This document shows, one piece after another, positions 8,440 to 17,112 of a stretch of DNA of 64,000 bases (positions are counted from its first letter, which is position 1; the number at the start of each line of letters is the position of its first letter). The DNA comes from Pseudomonas azotoformans (GTDB taxonomy: Bacteria; Pseudomonadota; Gammaproteobacteria; Pseudomonadales; Pseudomonadaceae). A model generated the notes under the pieces. That model was given only the letters and a program-made list of their open reading frames with translations, had not been told where the DNA came from and did not search any database. Position numbers and translations under genes: made by a program. The stretch lies in assembly GCF_001579805.1 (NCBI RefSeq), contig NZ_CP014546.1:2480001-2544000 (forward strand), in the 5' to 3' direction.

Positions 8440-9435
8440 TCAGGCAGCCTGCTGAAACTGCTGCCGATACTGGTTCGGCGACAGCTCCGTGTGCTGCCTG
8501 AACAGCCTGGCAAAGAAACTCGCATCGTCATACCCCACCTCATAACTGATGGTCTTGATGCTCTTGCGGCTGCCCGAGAGCAGTCCCTTGGCCGTCTCGA
8601 TACGCAGCCGTTGCAAGTAATGCAGCGGTTTGTCACCGGTAGCGGTCTGGAAGCGGCGCATGAAGTTGCGGATGCTCATGCCGTGTTCCCGGGCCACGTC
8701 TTCGAAGCGGAATTTGTCGGCGAAGTGCTCTTCGAGCCAATGCTGGATCTGCAGGATGATCACATCCTGGTGCAGCTTCTGTCCGCCAAACCCGATGCGA
8801 CCCGGTGAATAGCTGCGCTGCACCTCGTAGAGGATGTCGCGGGCCACAGCCTGGGCGATGTTGGCGCCGCAGAAGCGTTCGATCAGGTAGATATAGAGGT
8901 CGCACGCCGAGGTGGTGCCGCCGGCGCAATACAGGTTGTCGGCGTCGGTAAGGTGTTTGTCCTGGTTGAGCTGAACCTTGGGAAAGCGTTCGCTGAACGC
9001 ATTGAAGAAACGCCAGTAGGTGGTCGCTTCCTTGCCATCGAGCAAGCCGGCTTCGGCCAGCCAGAACACCCCGGTGGCTTCGCCGCACAATACGGCGCCG
9101 CGTGCATGTTGCTCACGCAACCAGGGCAGCACTTGCGGGTAGCGGGTGCACAGGGCGTCGAAGTCATCCCAGAAGGCCGGTAGCACGATGATGTCGGCGT
9201 CTTCCAGGCCGCCGTCCACCGGCATGATCACATCACTGAAGCTGCGTACTGATTGCCCATCGGGGCTGACCAGGCGCGATTCGAAGGCGGGCGTCAGGCC
9301 CAGGCCTTGCTGTTTGCCGTAACGCAGGCTGGCGAGGTGGAAGAAATCCTTGGCTTGCATGAGGGTTGAAGCGAATACCCGATCAATGGCCAAAATGCTG
9401 ACGCGCCGCAACGGCGTGGAGATTTGGTTAGACAT
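8440..9435 (-). CDS. GlxA-family AraC-type transcriptional regulator
   Basis: 331 residues in two parts. Residues about 10-185 form a DJ-1/PfpI-like (class I glutamine amidotransferase) domain with the elbow AVLCGEATG. Residues about 225-325 form an AraC double helix-turn-helix with typical segments (HGMSIRNFMRRFQTATG, KTISYEVGYDDASFFARLFR). Relatives include GlxA, GbdR, CdhR and ArgR of Pseudomonas, which sense amine or amino-acid-derived ligands. The ligand here is unknown. It is divergent from the acyl-CoA dehydrogenase gene across a 145-bp gap, so that gene is a plausible target. Confidence 0.9.
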   Translation of the reverse strand: MSNQISTPLRRVSILAIDRVFASTLMQAKDFFHLASLRYGKQQGLGLTPAFESRLVSPDGQSVRSFSDVIMPVDGGLEDADIIVLPAFWDDFDALCTRYPQVLPWLREQHARGAVLCGEATGVFWLAEAGLLDGKEATTYWRFFNAFSERFPKVQLNQDKHLTDADNLYCAGGTTSACDLYIYLIERFCGANIAQAVARDILYEVQRSYSPGRIGFGGQKLHQDVIILQIQHWLEEHFADKFRFEDVAREHGMSIRNFMRRFQTATGDKPLHYLQRLRIETAKGLLSGSRKSIKTISYEVGYDDASFFARLFRQHTELSPNQYRQQFQQAA

Positions 9436-9580
9436 AATTTCATTTATTCTTATAGGGGAAAGTGGTCACCAGACGGCTGGATCGTCTTATTTTTTGTCGC
9501 ATGTGTCCAGTGTCCCGTGCTGCCTTCGCGGCATAGTCTCTGTGGGCTCGTCCTTGTCCGACAATCCACGCAGGTGACCC

Positions 9581-10717
9581 ATGATTCCCAGAACCTTGTT
9601 CAGCCCGGAGCACGAACTCTTTCGCGAGAGCGTGCGCACCTTCCTCGAAAAAGACGCCGCGCCGTTTCATGGGCAATGGGAAAAACAGGGCTATATCGAT
9701 CGTGGCTTGTGGAGCAAGGCGGGGGAGGCGGGGATGCTGTGTTCCCATCTGCCGGAAGAATATGGCGGGCTGGGCGCGGACTTTTTGTACAGCGCGGTGG
9801 TGATCGAAGAGATCAGCCGGCTGGGCCTGACCGGCATCGGTTTTTCCCTGCACTCGGATATTGTTGCGCCGTATATCCTGCATTACGGCAGTGAGGCGCT
9901 GAAGCATAAGTACCTGCCCAAGTTGATCTCTGGGGAGATGGTCACGGCCATTGCGATGACCGAACCGGGCGCCGGTTCCGACCTGCAAGGGGTCAAGACC
10001 AGCGCCGTGCTGAACGGTGATGAGTATGTGATCAACGGCTCCAAGACTTTTATCACCAACGGTTATCTGGCCGAGTTGGTGATTGTCGTCGCCAAGACCG
10101 ATCCCAAGGCCGGCGCCAAGGGCACCAGCCTGTTTCTGGTGGAGGCCGACACGCCGGGCTTTGACAAGGGCAAGCGCCTGGAGAAGGTCGGTATGAAGGC
10201 CCAGGATACGTCGGAGCTGTTCTTCCAGGATGTGCGGGTGCCCAAGGAAAACCTGCTGGGCCAGGCCGGCATGGGCTTCGCCTATCTGATGCAGGAGTTG
10301 CCTCAGGAGCGACTGACGGTAGCCATTGGCGCGCTGTCATCCGCCGAGGCGGCGCTGGAATGGACCCTGGAATACACCCGTGAACGCAAGGCGTTCGGCA
10401 AGGCGATTGCGGACTTCCAGAACACCCGGTTCAAGCTGGCGGAGATGGCCACCGAGATTCAGATCGGTCGGGTATTTGTCGACCACTGCATGGCGTTGCA
10501 CCTGGAAGGCAAGCTGGATGTGCCCACGGCGGCGATGGCCAAGTACTGGGCCACGGACCTGCAATGCAAGGTGCTCGATGAGTGCGTGCAGTTGCATGGC
10601 GGTTACGGCTTTATGTGGGAATACCCGATTGCACGGGCGTGGGCGGATGCGCGGGTGCAGCGCATTTATGCGGGGACCAATGAGATCATGAAGGAGATTA
10701 TTGCGCGGGCGCTGTGA
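9581..10717 (+). CDS. acyl-CoA dehydrogenase, long-chain (LCAD) type
   Basis: FAD enzyme of 378 residues that makes trans-2-enoyl-CoA. It shows the usual signatures AMTEPGAGSDL (near 125-135), a middle beta domain, and a C-terminal helical domain ending LHGGYGFMWEYPIARAWADARVQ. The catalytic base appears to be Glu260 in the G helix (LEWTLEYTRERKAFGK), the position used by long-chain and isovaleryl enzymes. The medium-chain position near the C-terminus carries Ala instead (YAGTNEI). The motifs closely resemble mammalian ACADL. A GGTGA ribosome site precedes ATG 9581. It is divergent from a GlxA-type regulator that may control it. Confidence 0.9.
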   Translation: MIPRTLFSPEHELFRESVRTFLEKDAAPFHGQWEKQGYIDRGLWSKAGEAGMLCSHLPEEYGGLGADFLYSAVVIEEISRLGLTGIGFSLHSDIVAPYILHYGSEALKHKYLPKLISGEMVTAIAMTEPGAGSDLQGVKTSAVLNGDEYVINGSKTFITNGYLAELVIVVAKTDPKAGAKGTSLFLVEADTPGFDKGKRLEKVGMKAQDTSELFFQDVRVPKENLLGQAGMGFAYLMQELPQERLTVAIGALSSAEAALEWTLEYTRERKAFGKAIADFQNTRFKLAEMATEIQIGRVFVDHCMALHLEGKLDVPTAAMAKYWATDLQCKVLDECVQLHGGYGFMWEYPIARAWADARVQRIYAGTNEIMKEIIARAL

Positions 10718-10735
10718 TGGTGTGCTGCTGAGGGT

Positions 10736-10762
10736 CTCATCGGGGGCCTGCCCCCCGATGAG
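10736..10762. terminator. perfect 11-bp GC-rich hairpin between convergent genes
   Basis: CTCATCGGGGG, loop CCTGC, CCCCCGATGAG. It lies between the convergent acyl-CoA dehydrogenase and aldo/keto reductase genes. There is no T-run, so it may be a REP-like palindrome or a factor-assisted terminator for both genes. Confidence 0.6.
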
Positions 10763-10775
10763 GCCTACAGGTCAA

Positions 10776-11816
10776 TCAAGGCGCTGGATTCGGATGATCC
10801 TTCTGAATCGCCTCGATGCCTTCCAGCACTTCCTTCGATAACGTCAGGTCGGCACTGGCAATGTTGCTATCCAGTTGCTCCAGCGACGTGGCACCAATGA
10901 TATTGCTGGTCACAAACGGCTGCTGCGTCACAAACGCCAATGCCATCTGCGCCGGGTCCAGCCCATGCTCCCGCGCCAATGCCACATAACGGCTGCACGC
11001 CGCTTCCGACTGCGGGTTGAAGTAGCGGCTGAAGCGGCTGTACTCGGTCAGGCGCGCCTTGGCTGGGCGTGCGCCGTTCTCGTACTTGCCACTGAGCATG
11101 CCAAACGCCAGCGGCGAGTAGGCCAGCAGGCCGCACTGTTCACGAATCGCAACTTCCGCCAGGCCCACCTCAAAGCTGCGGTTGAGCAGGTTGTAGGGGT
11201 TCTGGATCGACACCGCGCGGGTCCAGCCGCGGGCTTCGGCCAGGGCCAGGAATTTCATGGTGCCCCAAGGGGTTTCGTTGGACAGGCCGATGTGGCGGAT
11301 CTTGCCGGCTTTCACTTGCTCGTCCAGCGCTTCGAGGGTTTCTTCCAGTGGGGTGAGGTTGTCTTCGTCCTTGTGCTTGTAGCTCAGTTGGCCGAAGAAG
11401 TTGGTGCTGCGTTCCGGCCAGTGCAACTGGTAGAGGTCGATCCAGTCGGTCTGCAGGCGTTTGAGGCTGGCATCCAGGGCGTCGACGATGTGCTTGCGGT
11501 TGTGGCGCAGGTGGCCATCGCGGATGTAGTCGATGGTGTTGCCGGGGCCGGCGATCTTGCTGGCCAGGATCCAGTCGGCACGGTCGCCACGGCTTTTGAA
11601 GTAATTACCGATGTAGCGTTCGGTGGTGGCATAGGTGTCGGCCTTGGGCGGCACCGGGTACATTTCGGCCGTGTCGAGGAAGTTGATCCCCGCGCCCTTG
11701 GCCCGCTCGATCTGCGCGAAGGCCTCTGCCTCGCTGTTCTGCTCGCCCCAGGTCATGGTGCCCAAGGCTATCGCGCTCACGTTCAGATCCGTACGGCCCA
11801 GCTGTCGATAATCCAT
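10776..11816 (-). CDS. Tas-like NADP(H)-dependent aldo/keto reductase
   Basis: 346 residues of TIM-barrel aldo/keto reductase. The catalytic Asp and Tyr occur in NFLDTAEMYPVPP, Lys in LASKIAGPG and His in DLYQLHWPER. NADPH contacts sit near the end (IIGATSLEQLDSNIAS). Similarity is to E. coli Tas and related reductases, whose physiological substrates are poorly known. The start was set at ATG 11816 (MDYRQLGRTDL), which has AAGGAG seven bases upstream; the in-frame ATG eight codons earlier lacks such a site. It appears monocistronic. Confidence 0.9.
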   Translation of the reverse strand: MDYRQLGRTDLNVSAIALGTMTWGEQNSEAEAFAQIERAKGAGINFLDTAEMYPVPPKADTYATTERYIGNYFKSRGDRADWILASKIAGPGNTIDYIRDGHLRHNRKHIVDALDASLKRLQTDWIDLYQLHWPERSTNFFGQLSYKHKDEDNLTPLEETLEALDEQVKAGKIRHIGLSNETPWGTMKFLALAEARGWTRAVSIQNPYNLLNRSFEVGLAEVAIREQCGLLAYSPLAFGMLSGKYENGARPAKARLTEYSRFSRYFNPQSEAACSRYVALAREHGLDPAQMALAFVTQQPFVTSNIIGATSLEQLDSNIASADLTLSKEVLEGIEAIQKDHPNPAP

Positions 11817-11993
11817 CGGGTACTCCTTCAGGGAAAACAATCATAAAAGCAGGTTGAATTTTTTTTCGCAATCTGCATAATTGCCCACCTCTTTCTGCAG
11901 TGGAAGTGATGCGCCGCCTGCCGAAGAATCTTGCCGTTGAACGGACGCGCCGACCCGAGCCCCCGATAGCGTCTGTATCCGGCTGCCTTTGAC

Positions 11994-12022
11994 TTGTCAA
12001 AGTACGCACTATTCAGTAAGAT
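11994..12022 (+). promoter_or_regulatory. candidate sigma-70 promoter for rplM-rpsI
   Basis: TTGTCA at 11994-11999 and TAAGAT at 12017-12022 are separated by 17 bases. They lie about 40 bases before the rplM start, as expected for a strong ribosomal-protein promoter. Call made by eye. Confidence 0.6.
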
Positions 12023-12064
12023 CCGCCGTCTAATTTACAGGGCGGCCCCTGAGGCTATTAAAGA

Positions 12065-12493
12065 ATGACAACTTTTACTGCAAAACCGGAAACAGTTCAG
12101 CGCGACTGGTTTGTCGTCGACGCCGCTGGTCAGACCCTGGGTCGTCTGGCCACTGAAGTCGCCAGCCGTCTGCGTGGCAAGCACAAGCCTGAGTACACCC
12201 CTCACGTTGACACTGGTGACTACATTGTCATCATCAACGCTGAGCAGGTTCGTGTAACCGGCAACAAAGCAAGCGACAAAATGTACTACCGTCACTCCGG
12301 TTTCCCAGGCGGTATCAAGTCTTCCAACTTCGAAGGCCTGATTGCCAAGAAGCCTGAAGCCCCGATCGAAATCGCGGTCAAAGGCATGCTGCCTAAGGGC
12401 CCACTGGGTCGCGATATGTTTCGCAAGCTGAAAGTCTATGCGGGCGCTGTACACCCTCATGCTGCTCAGCAGCCCCAAGAACTGAAGTTTTAA
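12065..12493 (+). CDS. rplM: 50S ribosomal protein L13
   Basis: 142 residues matching L13 throughout ([29 protein letters not shown], then [16 protein letters not shown], ending [10 protein letters not shown]). L13 binds 23S rRNA early in 50S assembly. The codons are strongly biased (CGT, GGT, GAA), as for highly expressed genes and unlike the neighbours. rpsI follows after 14 bases in the standard rplM-rpsI operon. Confidence 0.98.
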
Positions 12494-12507
12494 CGGAATA
12501 GTTCATT

Positions 12508-12900
12508 ATGTCGGCGACTCAAAATTACGGCACTGGCCGTCGCAAAACCGCAACCGCTCGCGTTTTCCTGCGTCCGGGTACTGGTAACATCTCGATCAAC
12601 AACCGCTCCCTGGACAACTTCTTCGGCCGCGAAACTGCCCGCATGGTAGTTCGTCAGCCGCTGGAACTGACCGAGACCGTTGAAAAGTTCGACATCTACG
12701 TCACCGTTATCGGTGGCGGTGTAAGTGGTCAAGCTGGCGCAATCCGCCACGGTATCACTCGCGCTCTGATGCAGTACGACGAAACCCTGCGTGGCGCTCT
12801 GCGCAAAGCTGGCTTCGTGACTCGCGATGCTCGTGAAGTTGAACGTAAGAAAGTCGGTCTGCGTAAAGCGCGTAAGCGTCCGCAGTACTCGAAGCGTTAA
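12508..12900 (+). CDS. rpsI: 30S ribosomal protein S9
   Basis: 130 residues matching S9: N-terminal [18 protein letters not shown] and a basic C-terminal tail ending [12 protein letters not shown], which reaches towards the P-site tRNA in the 30S subunit. Second gene of the rplM operon and closed by a strong terminator. Confidence 0.98.
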
Positions 12901-12918
12901 TTCGCTTTACGTTCCACA

Positions 12919-12957
12919 AAAACGCCCAGCCTCCTCACGGAGCTGGGCGTTTTTTAT
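12919..12957 (+). terminator. rpsI terminator
   Basis: AACGCCCAGC pairs with GCTGGGCGTT, preceded by an A-run and followed by TTTTTA. It is a classic intrinsic terminator placed about 20 bases after the rpsI stop. Confidence 0.93.
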
Positions 12958-12993
12958 TGCCTGCGATTTATGCATAAAAATCGCCGTGACAAC

Positions 12994-13020
12994 TTGCCAC
13001 ATCCGTAGACCCCCTATACT
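12994..13020 (+). promoter_or_regulatory. candidate promoter of petABC
   Basis: TATACT at 13015-13020 is a strong -10 element. TTGCCA at 12994-12999 is a possible -35 with a short 15-base spacer. The leader to petA would be about 140 bases. The -10 is convincing, the -35 less so. Confidence 0.45.
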
Positions 13021-13166
13021 ACAAGGCCTGGAGGCTGAGCTCCCGGCAATTCCCTTGTCAGACGTGGGGCTTTTCATTACCATTCGGCAAAATTTTTATA
13101 AGTAAAGATTCAACACTTAGTAGACGCCTGATTTAACAGGCCAAAAAGCTGATGGGAGAGGACTGA

Positions 13167-13760
13167 ATGAGCAATGACGGCGTGAATGCAGGCCGGCGTC
13201 GCTTCTTGGTAGCAGCCACATCCGTGGTGGGTGCTGCAGGAGCGGTGGGGGCTGCGGTCCCGTTCGTGGGGTCATGGTTTCCCAGTGCCAAGGCGAAAGC
13301 CGCAGGTGCACCGGTGAAGGTGAATATCAGCAAGATCGAGCCAGGGCAGCAGATGATTGCTGAATGGCGCGGCCAGCCGGTCTTCATTGTTCGTCGTACC
13401 GAGGAAATCCTGGGGAATCTCAAAAAGATCGAAGGCCAGCTGTCTGACCCTAAATCCGAGAAGTCCGACCAACCCGCCTACGCCAAGAACGAAGTGCGTT
13501 CGATCAAGCCAGAGATCCTGCTGCTGGTCGGTCTGTGTACCCACTTGGGTTGCTCGCCTACCTTCCGCCCGGAAGTGGCTCCAGTCGATCTGGGCAAGGA
13601 TTGGGTCGGCGGTTATTTCTGCCCCTGCCACGGCTCCCACTACGATCTTGCTGGCCGCGTCTACAAGTCCCAGCCTGCTCCTTTGAACCTGCCGGTTCCT
13701 CCGCACACCTACGAAACTGACGACCTCATTGTCATTGGCCTCGATAAGGAGAACGCGTGA
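13167..13760 (+). CDS. petA: Rieske iron-sulfur subunit of cytochrome bc1
   Basis: 197 residues. The N-terminus has a twin-arginine export signal (GRRRFLVAATSVVGAAGAVGAA) that stays as the membrane anchor. The 2Fe-2S cluster ligands are in CTHLGC and CPCHGSHYD, which also supply the disulphide. The subunit takes electrons from ubiquinol and passes them to cytochrome c1 on the periplasmic face. It is first in petABC; its TGA stop overlaps the petB ATG by one base. Confidence 0.97.
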   Translation: MSNDGVNAGRRRFLVAATSVVGAAGAVGAAVPFVGSWFPSAKAKAAGAPVKVNISKIEPGQQMIAEWRGQPVFIVRRTEEILGNLKKIEGQLSDPKSEKSDQPAYAKNEVRSIKPEILLLVGLCTHLGCSPTFRPEVAPVDLGKDWVGGYFCPCHGSHYDLAGRVYKSQPAPLNLPVPPHTYETDDLIVIGLDKENA

Positions 13761-14971
13761 TGAGCAAGTTCATGGATTGGGTGGATGCACGCTTCCCCGC
13801 CACTAAAATGTGGGAAGACCATCTCAGCAAATATTACGCGCCAAAAAACTTCAACTTCTTCTACTTCTTTGGCTCCCTGGCATTGCTGGTGCTGGTCAAC
13901 CAGATCGTCACCGGTGTGTGGCTGACCATGAGCTACACCCCGTCGGCGGAAGAGGCATTCGCCTCCGTCGAGTACATCATGCGTGACGTCGAGTACGGCT
14001 CGATCCTGCGTCTGCTGCACTCCACCGGCGCGTCAGCGTTCTTTATCGTCGTCTACCTGCACATGTTCCGTGGCCTGCTCTACGGCTCGTACCAGAAGCC
14101 CCGCGAGCTGGTGTGGGTGTTTGGCATGCTGATCTACCTGGCGCTGATGGCCGAAGCCTTCATGGGTTACCTGCTGCCGTGGGGCCAGATGTCGTACTGG
14201 GGCGCCCAGGTGATCATCTCGCTGTTCGGTGCCATTCCGGTGATCGGCAACGACCTGACCCAGTGGATCCGGGGTGACTACCTGATCTCGGGCATCACCC
14301 TGAACCGCTTCTTCGCCCTGCACGTGGTGGCCTTGCCGATCGTGATCCTGGGCCTTGTGGTGCTGCACATCCTGGCGCTGCACGAAGTGGGTTCCAACAA
14401 CCCGGATGGCGTGGACATCAAGAAGCACAAAGACGAAAACGGCATCCCGCTGGATGGCATTCCGTTCCACCCTTACTACACCGTGAAAGACATTGTCGGC
14501 GTGGTGGTGTTCCTGTTCGTGTTCTGCTCGATCGTGTTCTTTTTCCCGGAGATGGGCGGTTATTTCCTGGAGAAACCCAACTTCGAACAGGCCAACGCCT
14601 TCAAGACCCCTGAGCACATTGCCCCGGTCTGGTACTTCACGCCGTTCTACGCAATCTTGCGGGCGATCCCGGACAAGCTCATGGGTGTGATCGCCATGGG
14701 GGCGGCCATTGCAGTGCTGTTCGTGTTGCCTTGGCTCGACCGAAGCCCGGTCAAGTCCATGCGCTACAAGGGCTGGCTGAGCAAGATCTGGCTGTGGGTG
14801 TTCTGCATCTCCTTCGTGATCCTGGGTGTGCTGGGCGTATTGGCGCCGACTCCTGAGCGTACGTTGCTGTCGCAGGTCTGCACCTTCCTGTACTTCGCCT
14901 ACTTCATTCTGATGCCGTTCTACACCCGGCTCGAGAAGACCAAACCGGTTCCGGAAAGGGTGACTGGCTGA
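13760..14971 (+). CDS. petB: cytochrome b subunit of cytochrome bc1
   Basis: 403 residues of multi-pass membrane protein with about eight helices. It carries the haem-ligand histidines in HSTGASAFFIVVYLHMF and in the fourth helix (LHVVALPIVILGLVVLHILALHEVG), and the ubiquinol-site PEWY-type region (PVWYFTPFYAILRAIPDK). ATG 13760 is preferred over GTG 13757 because it overlaps the petA stop by one base, which allows coupled translation. The last base of its stop is the first base of petC. Confidence 0.97.
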   Translation: MSKFMDWVDARFPATKMWEDHLSKYYAPKNFNFFYFFGSLALLVLVNQIVTGVWLTMSYTPSAEEAFASVEYIMRDVEYGSILRLLHSTGASAFFIVVYLHMFRGLLYGSYQKPRELVWVFGMLIYLALMAEAFMGYLLPWGQMSYWGAQVIISLFGAIPVIGNDLTQWIRGDYLISGITLNRFFALHVVALPIVILGLVVLHILALHEVGSNNPDGVDIKKHKDENGIPLDGIPFHPYYTVKDIVGVVVFLFVFCSIVFFFPEMGGYFLEKPNFEQANAFKTPEHIAPVWYFTPFYAILRAIPDKLMGVIAMGAAIAVLFVLPWLDRSPVKSMRYKGWLSKIWLWVFCISFVILGVLGVLAPTPERTLLSQVCTFLYFAYFILMPFYTRLEKTKPVPERVTG

Positions 14972-15750
14972 TGAAAAAGTTATTCGTTGCATTGATGCTT
15001 GCGGCCTTGCCGCTACTGTCCTTCGCTGCCGAGCACGGCGGACCGGAACTGGAAAAAGTCGATATCGACGTGTCGGACAAGGCTGCCATGCAGGACGGCG
15101 CACGCACCTTCGCCAACTACTGCATGGGCTGCCACAGCGCCAAGTTCCAGCGTTACGAGCGGGTGGCCGATGACCTCGGTATCCCCCATGAAATGATGCT
15201 GGAAAAACTGGTGTTCACCGGCGCCAAGATCGGCGACCACATGACCATCGGCATGAAGCCTGCAGACGCCAAGACCTGGTTCGGCGCCGCACCGCCTGAC
15301 TTGACCTTGGTCGCCCGTGTACGCGGCACCGACTGGCTCTATGGTTACCTGAAATCCTTCTACGAAGACCCGGCACGCCCGTATGGCGTGAACAACCGTG
15401 TGTTCCCGAACGTCGGCATGCCTAACGTTCTGGTCGGCCTGCAAGGCAAGCAAGTGGTAGGATGCAAGCAGATCCAGGTCGTTGAAGACGGCAAGAAGCA
15501 ATACGATCCGTTGACCGGCACGCCTTTGACTCATGAAGCGTGCGATCAACTGAAGATAGAAACCCCAGGTTCGTTGACAGACGAGCAGTTCGACGAGAAG
15601 GTCAAGAACCTCGTGACCTTCCTGGCCTACTCGGCCAACCCGGTCAAACTGGAGCATCAGCGCATTGGTACCTATGTGCTGCTGTACCTGGCGTTCTTCT
15701 TCGTATTCGCCTACCTGCTCAAACGCGAATACTGGAAGGATGTGCATTGA
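14971..15750 (+). CDS. petC: cytochrome c1 subunit of cytochrome bc1
   Basis: 259 residues with a cleavable Sec signal (KKLFVALMLAALPLLSFAAE). The c-type haem site is CMGCH near residue 51; the axial methionine probably lies in the MPNVLVGLQG region. A C-terminal membrane anchor (YVLLYLAFFFVFAYLLKREYWKDVH) completes the usual layout. It hands electrons to soluble cytochrome c or terminal oxidases. Third gene of petABC. Confidence 0.96.
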   Translation: MKKLFVALMLAALPLLSFAAEHGGPELEKVDIDVSDKAAMQDGARTFANYCMGCHSAKFQRYERVADDLGIPHEMMLEKLVFTGAKIGDHMTIGMKPADAKTWFGAAPPDLTLVARVRGTDWLYGYLKSFYEDPARPYGVNNRVFPNVGMPNVLVGLQGKQVVGCKQIQVVEDGKKQYDPLTGTPLTHEACDQLKIETPGSLTDEQFDEKVKNLVTFLAYSANPVKLEHQRIGTYVLLYLAFFFVFAYLLKREYWKDVH

Positions 15751-15779
15751 TCCAACCGTAAGCAATTGCTGTTAATCTT

Positions 15780-15862
15780 GCGCGCCCAGCGGCATCTCTG
15801 AATACGTAGCGACCTGGTTTAACCGGTTGTTACAGGGATGCTCTCTGGGCGCGCTCGTTTTT
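15780..15862 (+). terminator. long-loop inverted repeat after petC
   Basis: GCGCGCCCAG (15780-15789) and CTGGGCGCGC (15845-15854) are perfect 10-bp arms, followed by TCGTTTTTG. The loop is 55 bases. It may end petABC transcription, though the long loop is unusual, and sspA transcription must start inside or after it. Confidence 0.5.
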
Positions 15863-15899
15863 GAGCTTTCGATAATTTCAACAAGCGAGGAGGACCGCC

Positions 15900-16517
15900 A
15901 TGGGCGTGACCAATCGGTTGGCCTGTTACTCCGACCCCGCCGACCACTATTCCCACCGAGTGCGCATCGTGCTCGCAGAGAAGGGTGTCAGCGCCGAGAT
16001 CATCAGTGTGGAGGCGGGTCGTCACCCACCGAAACTGATCGAAGTGAACCCTTACGGCAGCTTGCCCACCCTGGTCGATCGTGACCTGGCGTTGTGGGAG
16101 TCGACCGTGGTGATGGAATACCTGGATGAGCGTTACCCGCATCCGCCTTTGCTGCCGGTGTACCCGGTGGCTCGTGCCAACAGCCGCCTGCTGATCCATC
16201 GGATCCAGCGTGACTGGTGCGGGCTGGTGGATGTGATTCTGGATTCGCGTACAAAAGAAGCCGTTCGGGTACAGGCGCGTAAGGAATTGCGCGAGAGCCT
16301 GACCGGCGTTTCGCCGTTGTTCGCCGATAAGCCTTTTTTCCTCAGTGAGGAACAAAGCTTGGTGGATTGCTGCCTATTACCGATACTCTGGCGTTTGCCG
16401 ATTCTCGGTATTGAACTGCCGCGGCCTGCCAAGCCGCTGCTTGATTACATGGAGCGCCAGTTTGCGCGTGAGGCTTTCCAGGCGAGTCTGTCTGGTGTCG
16501 AACGCGATATGCGCTAA
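15900..16517 (+). CDS. sspA: stringent starvation protein A
   Basis: 205 residues with a glutathione-S-transferase fold: thioredoxin-like N-terminal half ([23 protein letters not shown]) and helical C-terminal half. SspA is an RNA-polymerase-associated protein, not an active transferase, and is induced on starvation. In other gamma-proteobacteria it affects stress and virulence genes. A strong GAGGAGG ribosome site precedes ATG 15900. It pairs with sspB 17 bases downstream, and the petABC-sspAB order is common in Pseudomonas. Confidence 0.95.
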   Translation: MGVTNRLACYSDPADHYSHRVRIVLAEKGVSAEIISVEAGRHPPKLIEVNPYGSLPTLVDRDLALWESTVVMEYLDERYPHPPLLPVYPVARANSRLLIHRIQRDWCGLVDVILDSRTKEAVRVQARKELRESLTGVSPLFADKPFFLSEEQSLVDCCLLPILWRLPILGIELPRPAKPLLDYMERQFAREAFQASLSGVERDMR

Positions 16518-16534
16518 GGCTTAAGGAGCCGCTG

Positions 16535-16954
16535 ATGAACTCCAGTCGACCCTACTTGGTCCGCGCGCTCTATGAGTGGATTGTGGACAACGATTGCACC
16601 CCGCACATGCTGGTCAATTCCGAATTTCCTGCGGTTCAGGTGCCGGATGGTTTTGCCAGTGATGGGCAGATTGTGTTGAACGTATCGCCGAGTGCCGTGC
16701 GCCACCTGCACATGGACAACGAAGCCGTGAGCTTCGAAGGGCGTTTCGGCGGCGTGCCGCATACGCTGTTCGTGCCGATTGGCGCCATCCTCGGCATCTA
16801 TGCCAGGGAGAACGGCCAAGGCATGGTGTTCGATCTGGAGTCGCCTTTCGAGGATGACGAAACGATCGAAAACGAAGATGGCGATGACCTGCCGCCACCG
16901 GATTCCGAGCCACCGCGCCCCAGCGGCCGGCCGAGCCTGAAAGTGGTGAAATAA
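16535..16954 (+). CDS. sspB: SspB, ClpXP protease specificity-enhancing factor
   Basis: 139 residues. The folded N-terminal domain (about 1-105; RPYLVRALYEWIVDNDCTPHMLVN, then FVPIGAILGIYARENGQGM) binds ssrA tags. An acidic, proline-rich linker leads to the C-terminal ClpX-binding tail (GRPSLKVVK). SspB delivers ssrA-tagged proteins to ClpXP. Second gene of the sspAB operon, followed by a terminator. Confidence 0.96.
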   Translation: MNSSRPYLVRALYEWIVDNDCTPHMLVNSEFPAVQVPDGFASDGQIVLNVSPSAVRHLHMDNEAVSFEGRFGGVPHTLFVPIGAILGIYARENGQGMVFDLESPFEDDETIENEDGDDLPPPDSEPPRPSGRPSLKVVK

Positions 16955-16987
16955 CGCGCGTCCCTCTCGGGATGCGCTGAGAAAATG

Positions 16988-17014
16988 CCTCGACCTGTGT
17001 CGGGGTATTTTTTT
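16988..17014 (+). terminator. sspB terminator
   Basis: CCTCGAC pairs with GTCGGGG around a four-base loop (one G-T pair), followed by TATTTTTTT. It lies about 35 bases after the sspB stop. Confidence 0.88.
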
Positions 17015-17048
17015 GCGCGAAGGATAAGGATGAAAGTCGTGCCTGGAC

Positions 17049-17078
17049 GGTGATCGTACAACCACCATGGGCTATGAT
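17049..17078 (+). promoter_or_regulatory. operator-like palindrome and -10 of the FadR-type regulator gene
   Basis: The 18-base imperfect palindrome GGTGATCGTACAACCACC (17049-17066) is centred on GTAC. It is followed by a good -10, TATGAT at 17073-17078; the -35 region would fall within the palindrome. Ten bases of it (GTTGTACGAT on the other strand) recur exactly before kdgD. This suggests the regulator binds its own promoter. Confidence 0.5.
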
Positions 17079-17112
17079 GCGTGCTCAAGCTCACCGAGAA
17101 AGATGATCCATC

